From Gordonia hankookensis (lineage in GTDB: Bacteria > Actinomycetota > Actinomycetes > Mycobacteriales > Mycobacteriaceae), in NCBI RefSeq assembly GCF_014673215.1, contig NZ_JACWMS010000006.1, positions 186,001-250,000 of the forward strand: DNA of 64,000 nucleotides, written 5' to 3'. The position numbers were made by a program, and so were the translations under genes. Shown here in pieces: positions 59,580-64,000 of the stretch (its first letter is position 1; every line of letters begins with the position of its first letter). Below the pieces are notes generated by a model. That model worked only from the letters and a program-made list of their open reading frames with translations. It ran no database searches and was not told the DNA's origin.

Positions 59580-60314
59580 CTATCCCAACTGGTCTGCGGG
59601 ACGCAGAAGGATCTCGTTGATGACGAGATGTCGAGGTCGGGTGAGGGCGAAGGTGATGATCTCGGCGACCTCTTCGGGCTTGACGGTCGCGGCGTCGTAC
59701 ATCTTCTGGACGCCTTCGCGCGTCCCCTCGTGGGTGATGTGGGTCGGCAATTCGGTGTCGACCACGCCCGGCTCGATCAGGGTGACCCGGACGTCGGGGA
59801 GCAGTTCCTGACGCAACGATTCCGACCAGCCGTTGATGCCCCATTTGGTCGCGGCGTACACGCCGTTACCGGAGCGTGCGGTACGTCCGGCGACCGAGGA
59901 GAGGTTGACGATGTCGCCGCCCCCGTCTTTGAGCTGGTCGAGGAACACCTCGGTGGTGGTGATCGCGCCCATCAGATTGACCTGGATCATGTTGCGGTAG
60001 TCGTCGCGCTGGTCGGCGGAGAACGGACCCAGCAACATGACGCCGGCGTTGTTGATCAACACATCGGCACCGCCGAGTTCGGCTTTCACGCGTTCTGCTG
60101 CGGCGACGAGCCCGTCGCGATCGGTGACATCGGCTTCGATGGCGATCGCACCGTCACCCAGCTCGTCGGCGAGGCTGGTGATGCGGTCGAGGCGACGCGC
60201 CAACAACGCAACTCGATATCCGGCGGGATACAGGGATCGCGCGGCGGCGGCGCCGATGCCCGACGACGCTCCGGTGATGACGGCGACTGGAGAACTGTGC
60301 TCGGAGGACGACAC
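59580..60314 (-). CDS. Short-chain dehydrogenase (YdfG-like)
   Basis: A 244-residue SDR resembling YdfG: VAVITGASSGIGAAAARSLY, ALLARRLDRI (NADP-type Arg), LINNAGVMLLGPFSADQRDD, IVNLSSVAGRTARSGNGV and the active site YAATKWGINGWSESLRQELL, followed by IEPGVVDTELPTHITHEGTR. YdfG acts on 3-hydroxy acids and serine, but substrate prediction here would be speculation. 31 bp separate it from the next SDR. Confidence 0.87.
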   Translation of the reverse strand: MSSSEHSSPVAVITGASSGIGAAAARSLYPAGYRVALLARRLDRITSLADELGDGAIAIEADVTDRDGLVAAAERVKAELGGADVLINNAGVMLLGPFSADQRDDYRNMIQVNLMGAITTTEVFLDQLKDGGGDIVNLSSVAGRTARSGNGVYAATKWGINGWSESLRQELLPDVRVTLIEPGVVDTELPTHITHEGTREGVQKMYDAATVKPEEVAEIITFALTRPRHLVINEILLRPADQLG

Positions 60315-60351
60315 CGGTGCTTCCTTTCGAGAGGTTGGAGGAATGGGGCCT

Positions 60352-61368
60352 TCAGCGACGACGCGCGCTGGCGCTCAGCTCGTGAGCGCCGTAACTGTTG
60401 TCGTCGGGATTGATGGTGACGCCCGGAGCGACGATTTCATCGATCCGGTCCAGAACGTCTGTCGTGAGTGACACCGATGCCGCGGGCAAGTACGACGCGA
60501 GTTGTTCCATGGTGCGGGGGCCCACGATCGCACAGGTGACACCGGGATGATTGATGACAAAGGCGATGGCCATATCGATGAGTGTCAGTCCCGACTGCTC
60601 GGCGAGAAGGGCAAGTTCCTCGACGATCTCGAGCTTGCGCTGGTTCTCCGGACTCGACATGTCGAAACGAGCACTCGGTCGCGCACTCGATGTCGGACTT
60701 GATGCGGCGTCTTTGCGCCAGCGGCCGGACAGCCAACCGCCGGCGAGGGGGCTGTAGGTCAGTGTGCCCATCCGGTGCCGCTGAACCGTGGGGAGCACAT
60801 CCTCTTCTATGCCGCGAACGAGGATCGAATACGGTGGCTGCTCAGTGACAAAGCGGGAGTACAGATTCTCCTTGGCCGCCCATTGCGCTTCGACGATCTG
60901 CGACGCCGCGAACGACGACGAGCCGATATAGCGAACCTTGCCCTGGCGGACCAGGTCGGTGAGCGCGCCGAGCGTCTCTTCGACGTCAGTATCGGCACTC
61001 GGTCGGTGGACCTGGTAGAGATCGAGATGGTCGGTACCGAGTCGCCTCAGCGAGTTCTCCACCGCCCGAATGATCCACCGCCGCGATCCGCCTGCGCTGT
61101 TCGGGTCGTCACCCATGGGCATGAAGAACTTCGTCGCGAGAAACACGTCGTCACGTCTGCCTCTGAGGGCCTCACCGACGACCTCCTCTGACTCGCCTCC
61201 CGAATACACATCGGCGGTGTCCACGATATTGATGCCGGAATCGAGTGCGGCGTGGATGATTCGGATGGAATCGGCCTTGTCTTGGTTTCCCCAGGGGCCG
61301 AACATCATTGCCCCCAGGCAAAGCGGACTGACCTGGACGCCGGTGCGCCCCAGCGGACGGTATTTCAT
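60352..61368 (-). CDS. Aldo/keto reductase
   Basis: A 338-residue (beta/alpha)8 NADPH oxidoreductase. It begins MKYRPLGRTGVQVSPLCLGA, has GINIVDTADVYSGGESEEVV (catalytic Asp and Tyr), DVFLATKFFMP (catalytic Lys), LDLYQVHRP (His) and the cofactor end TCAIVGPRTMEQLASYL. This resembles the AKR11-14 / general stress protein 69 group. The C-terminal Ser/Arg-rich tail is short. Substrate unknown. Third gene in the AKR-cupin-AKR-SDR operon. Confidence 0.88.
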   Translation of the reverse strand: MKYRPLGRTGVQVSPLCLGAMMFGPWGNQDKADSIRIIHAALDSGINIVDTADVYSGGESEEVVGEALRGRRDDVFLATKFFMPMGDDPNSAGGSRRWIIRAVENSLRRLGTDHLDLYQVHRPSADTDVEETLGALTDLVRQGKVRYIGSSSFAASQIVEAQWAAKENLYSRFVTEQPPYSILVRGIEEDVLPTVQRHRMGTLTYSPLAGGWLSGRWRKDAASSPTSSARPSARFDMSSPENQRKLEIVEELALLAEQSGLTLIDMAIAFVINHPGVTCAIVGPRTMEQLASYLPAASVSLTTDVLDRIDEIVAPGVTINPDDNSYGAHELSASARRR

Positions 61369-61443
61369 CGTGCTCCTCGGGAATGAGAGTTGTGTTACGC
61401 ATTCGGCTGGGTGATAGCTGAGCGATCGTCGCGACGTGCCGCG

Positions 61444-61842
61444 TCAGGCGAGGTACTCCTCCTCCGCGACATGTTCGAGCCACGTCGTGGTGGTCGCCGG
61501 ATCGTCGGCATTGTCCAGCATCGCCAGGTGTTCCATGAAGGAGTCGGTGCTCGCGCCGTGCCAATGTTCCTCGCCGGGAGGGCAATACAGCGTCTGACCG
61601 GGGTAGGCTTCGACCTTGGCCCCGCCACGGGACTGCACCCACGCCACACCCTGGGTGATGTGCAGGGTCTGACCCCGGGCGTGCGAGTGCCAGGCGGTGC
61701 GAGCGCCCGGGGCGAAGCGCACCTTCGCTACGACCATCTGCTGACCGGACTCGCGCGGAAATGCGATGGGATCGAGCCAGACATCGCCGGTGAATTGTTC
61801 GGGCGGGTTCTTGGTGGTGGGTTTCCGTTGGTCGATATCCAT
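61444..61842 (-). CDS. Cupin domain protein, hydroxynitrile-lyase-like
   Basis: A 132-residue single-domain cupin. The metal ligands fit a His-x-His-x3-Gln plus distal His pattern: TAWHSHARGQTLHITQGVAW and YCPPGEEHWHGASTDSF. This layout matches manganese cupins such as the GtHNL-type mandelonitrile lyases and carboxymuconolactone-linked cupins; enzymatic activity is inferred, not seen. GAGGACAACC precedes the ATG at 61842. Only eight bases separate it from the upstream aldo/keto reductase stop, so they are cotranscribed. Confidence 0.82.
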   Translation of the reverse strand: MDIDQRKPTTKNPPEQFTGDVWLDPIAFPRESGQQMVVAKVRFAPGARTAWHSHARGQTLHITQGVAWVQSRGGAKVEAYPGQTLYCPPGEEHWHGASTDSFMEHLAMLDNADDPATTTTWLEHVAEEEYLA

Positions 61843-61850
61843 GGTTGTCC

Positions 61851-62735
61851 TCACGCTTCGGGGATGGTCAGGCCGAACTTCTCACGCGTGATGACCTGCG
61901 GCTCCGGGCCACCACGTACGCCGGTGTCGAGTGCGTCGATGGAGGCGAGTTCGTCGTCGGTGAGCTCGAAGTCGAAGACATCGAAGTTCTCCGCGATCCG
62001 CGACGGTGTCACCGATTTCGGGATCACCTGCCGGCCCTGCTGGATGTGCCAGCGCAGCATCACTTGTGCGGTGGTCTTGTCATGGGTGGCGGCGATCTTC
62101 TGCAGTGTCGGGTCCTCGAGCGTTGAGCCGTGCGACCCGTCCCGGTAGAAGGTGATCCCGCCGATCGGCGACCACGCCTGCGACACGATGCCGTGCTCGG
62201 CATCGACATCGAGGAGGGCGGACTGCCGAAAGTAGGGGTGGACCTCGATCTGGTTGACCGCCGGGACCACCGATGTCGCGTCGAGAAGTCGTGCGAGGTG
62301 GTCGGGCATGAAGTTGCTGACGCCGATGGCCTTGACCTTTCCGTCGGCCAGCAGGCGTTCGAGCGCCTTGTATGCGTCGGTGGTGAGATCGAATTCGCCG
62401 GGGAGCGCCTGGTGCAGGATGAGGAGGTCGATCTGCTCGACGCCGAGTTTGCCCGCCGCCTTGTCGAAGGCGTGCAGCGTGGCGTCGTAGCCGTAGTCGG
62501 TGATCCAGATCTTGGTCTCGATGAAGAGCTCGGCACGGTCGATGCCGGACCGGCGGATCGCCTCGCCGACTCCGGATTCGTTGAGATATGCAGCAGCGGT
62601 GTCGATATGGCGATAGCCGGTGGACAGCGCCGTCTCCACGGCGGTCGCCGTCTCGTCGGGTGGTGTCTGGTACACCCCGAAACCCAAAGCCGGGATGTGG
62701 ATTCCATTGTTGAGTTCGATCTGCGGTATGGCCAT
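61851..62735 (-). CDS. Aldo/keto reductase, 2,5-diketo-D-gluconate reductase-like
   Basis: A 294-residue AKR of the DkgA/YvgN type: IPQIELNNGIHIPALGFGVY, TGYRHIDTAAAYLNESGVGE (Asp/Tyr), ELFIETKIWITDYGY (Lys), IDLLILHQALPGEF (His), KVKAIGVSNFMPDHLARLLD and VIPKSVTPSRIAENFDVFDF (NADPH site). Family members reduce carbonyls including methylglyoxal and other reactive aldehydes. It is the first gene of the redox operon, with a GTAC-type palindrome in its promoter. Confidence 0.88.
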   Translation of the reverse strand: MAIPQIELNNGIHIPALGFGVYQTPPDETATAVETALSTGYRHIDTAAAYLNESGVGEAIRRSGIDRAELFIETKIWITDYGYDATLHAFDKAAGKLGVEQIDLLILHQALPGEFDLTTDAYKALERLLADGKVKAIGVSNFMPDHLARLLDATSVVPAVNQIEVHPYFRQSALLDVDAEHGIVSQAWSPIGGITFYRDGSHGSTLEDPTLQKIAATHDKTTAQVMLRWHIQQGRQVIPKSVTPSRIAENFDVFDFELTDDELASIDALDTGVRGGPEPQVITREKFGLTIPEA

Positions 62736-62784
62736 ATCTTCACGCTACGCCGACGGCACCGCACGAAGGAGTGTTCGTCGTACC

Positions 62785-62801
62785 AGGTACTGCGAGTACC
62801 T
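62785..62801. promoter_or_regulatory. GTAC-type palindrome upstream of the redox operon
   Basis: AGGTAC (62785-62790), five bases, GTACCT (62796-62801), 50 bp before the AKR start and 60 bp before the divergent DUF2255 start. Sites of this kind are bound by HxlR-type redox and aldehyde sensors; no hxlR gene is in the window, so the regulator would be elsewhere. Confidence 0.5.
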
Positions 62802-62860
62802 CCCACCACGCGCGGTCTGCGCTTACCGTGGTGAGACACCCCACGGAAGGACAGTCGACG

Positions 62861-63235
62861 ATGACGTGGACCGATGACGAACTCAACCGGATCAGCGACG
62901 CCGACGAATTGCAGGTGTCTTCGTATCGGTCGGATGGCACGCTGCGGCCGTTCGTCACGATTTGGGCGGTGCGCTCGGGCGACCACATCTTCATCCGCTC
63001 GGCATACGGGCGGGACAACGGCTGGTTCCGCCGCGCGCTTGCCGGTGGTCGCGGCCGGATCCGGGCGGGCGGCGTCGAGAAGGACGTGGCGTTCGAGGAA
63101 CCGGATGATGACGTGCATCCGACCCTGGACGCCGCGTACCACCTCAAATACGACCGTTACGGCCCGAAGATCGTCGGTACGGTCGTCGCCCCGCACGGAC
63201 CGGGCGAGACGTTTCGACTCGACCCGCAGGACTGA
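62861..63235 (+). CDS. DUF2255 family protein
   Basis: A 124-residue protein with the DUF2255 layout: MTWTDDELNRISDADELQVS, SYRSDGTLRPFVTIWAVRSG and DHIFIRSAYGRDNGWFRRAL, then a C-terminal segment with HPTLDAAYHLKYDRYGPKI. The fold resembles a flavin-reductase-like or nitroreductase-associated barrel (F420/FMN-type split barrel), and the family often lies beside oxidoreductases, but function is unknown. ACGGAAGG precedes the ATG. It is divergent from the AKR operon and converges with the alcohol dehydrogenase gene. Confidence 0.8.
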   Translation: MTWTDDELNRISDADELQVSSYRSDGTLRPFVTIWAVRSGDHIFIRSAYGRDNGWFRRALAGGRGRIRAGGVEKDVAFEEPDDDVHPTLDAAYHLKYDRYGPKIVGTVVAPHGPGETFRLDPQD

Positions 63236-63238
63236 CGG

Positions 63239-64000
63239 TCAGGGCCGCACGGCCACCTTGAGTGCCTCGCGGGCATCCATCGCGGTGTACGCCTTGGGAG
63301 TCTCGGCGAGTGACATGGTCCGGTCGAACACCTTGCCCGGCACGACGCTGCCGTCGAGCACCTGGGGGAGGAGCTGATCGATGTAGGCCCTCACCGGTGC
63401 GGGGCCGCCGGTGAGCGTGACGTTGGGGCCGAACAGCGAGCCGAAGCCGACCGGCGCGTCGTCGTACTGAGGGACGCCGACCCGGCTGATGACACCACCG
63501 GCACGGACCACGCCGACGGCCTGATCGTAGGCGGGACGATGTCCGACCGCCTCCAGGACGACCTGGCTGCCCAGACCGCCGGTCAGGTCGCGGACCTGCG
63601 CCATTCCCTCGTCGCCACGTGCTGCGACCACGTCGGTGGCGCCGAACTCTCGTCCGAGATCGGTGCGGGCCTGGTGACGGCCCATCAGGATGATCTGCTC
63701 GGCACCGAGTTGCCGCGCGGAGAGAACGGCCAGCAGGCCGACGGCTCCGTCGCCGATCACGGTGACCGAACTTCCGCTGGTGACGCCACCGCGCACGGCG
63801 GCATGCCAACCGGTGCCGTACACGTCGGAGAGGGTGAGCAGCGAGGCAAGCAAGCCGTCGTCGGAGTTCTCGTCCACCGGGGCCGTCACCAGGGTGCCGT
63901 CGGCGAGTGGGACCCGAACAGCTTCGGCCTGCGCTCCGCCAGTGCCGATGGTGTCGTCGCTCCAGAATCCGCCACGCAGGCACGACGTCTGCAGGCCTGC
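63239..64000 (-). CDS. Zinc-dependent alcohol dehydrogenase, 5' end missing
   Basis: The C-terminal 253 residues of a medium-chain dehydrogenase; the start lies beyond the right edge. CLRGGFWSDDTIGTGGAQAE resembles the segment after the structural zinc of the related quinone-reductase-like ADHs, and VTVIGDGAVGLLAVLSARQL is the cofactor motif (GxGxxG as GDGAVG). MSLAETPKAYTAMDAREALK is the usual C-terminal helix. The catalytic zinc residues are outside the window. It is three bases from the DUF2255 stop on the opposite strand. Confidence 0.8.
   Translation of the reverse strand, partial: AGLQTSCLRGGFWSDDTIGTGGAQAEAVRVPLADGTLVTAPVDENSDDGLLASLLTLSDVYGTGWHAAVRGGVTSGSSVTVIGDGAVGLLAVLSARQLGAEQIILMGRHQARTDLGREFGATDVVAARGDEGMAQVRDLTGGLGSQVVLEAVGHRPAYDQAVGVVRAGGVISRVGVPQYDDAPVGFGSLFGPNVTLTGGPAPVRAYIDQLLPQVLDGSVVPGKVFDRTMSLAETPKAYTAMDAREALKVAVRP

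Overview
The window is GC-rich DNA from a mycolic-acid actinobacterium of the order Mycobacteriales, most like Gordonia (inference). Supporting signs are a dnaK-grpE-dnaJ-hspR operon with HspR (HAIR) sites, a UsfX-type anti-sigma factor with a SigF/SigB sigma factor, a cutinase-like esterase, a mycobacterial-type flavohemoglobin, a zinc-ribbon DnaQ-BRCT protein with DUF2510 modules, many SDRs and TetR regulators, and frequent GTG/TTG starts. No rRNA, tRNA or CRISPR array is visible. Both ends cut genes: an acyltransferase on the left and an alcohol dehydrogenase on the right.

Layout. 0-6 kb: a membrane O-acyltransferase, a StyA-like flavoprotein, a small DUF3263-like pair, and a heme-oxygenase-like di-iron protein facing a CDGSH protein/methyltransferase pair. 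6-10.5 kb: a general-stress block with anti-sigma factor, STAS antagonist, SigF/SigB sigma factor, Zn-alcohol dehydrogenase, hemerythrin, CsbD and GlsB. Five GTTT-N16-GGGNAN promoters lie in this block, so it appears to be a self-regulated regulon. 10.6-25.4 kb: redox and metabolic genes (SDRs, GH15, zwf, epoxide hydrolase, VOC, DinB, transporter, DHFR-like proteins, cutinase) with a two-gene deletion scar at 19.75-20.04 kb. 25.5-36.3 kb: an MHS transporter and the proteostasis block lon, dnaK-grpE-dnaJ-hspR, with four HAIR-like operators linking lon to the dnaK operon. 36.3-46 kb: flavohemoglobin, amidohydrolase, amino-acid permease, soluble Ser/Thr kinase, GlcD-like oxidase, and a TetR / AidB-like dehydrogenase / DUF1330 set.

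46.2-51.0 kb looks like an accessory island with lower GC and different codon use: a DnaQ-TerB-BRCT-zinc ribbon protein, an unknown ORF, and a 528-residue protein joining an unrecognised N-terminal half to an alpha/beta hydrolase. 51-64 kb: an MFS exporter fused to three beta-sandwich modules and divergent from a MarR regulator, an SDR, a methyltransferase, a zeta-toxin-like/ParD-like toxin-antitoxin pair, and a redox gene string (PLP enzyme, two SDRs, two aldo/keto reductases, a cupin) that starts at a divergent promoter carrying a GTAC-type palindrome.

Four intergenic elements (11.55, 13.55, 38.8 and 45.3 kb) share a core of the type CTACTCGACCAGCGG/GGTCTCGATACGCC. Each carries an internal tandem array with its own period (30, 37, 32 or 41 bp). 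One of them forms the 3' end of a TetR gene. A different strong hairpin separates grpE from dnaJ.
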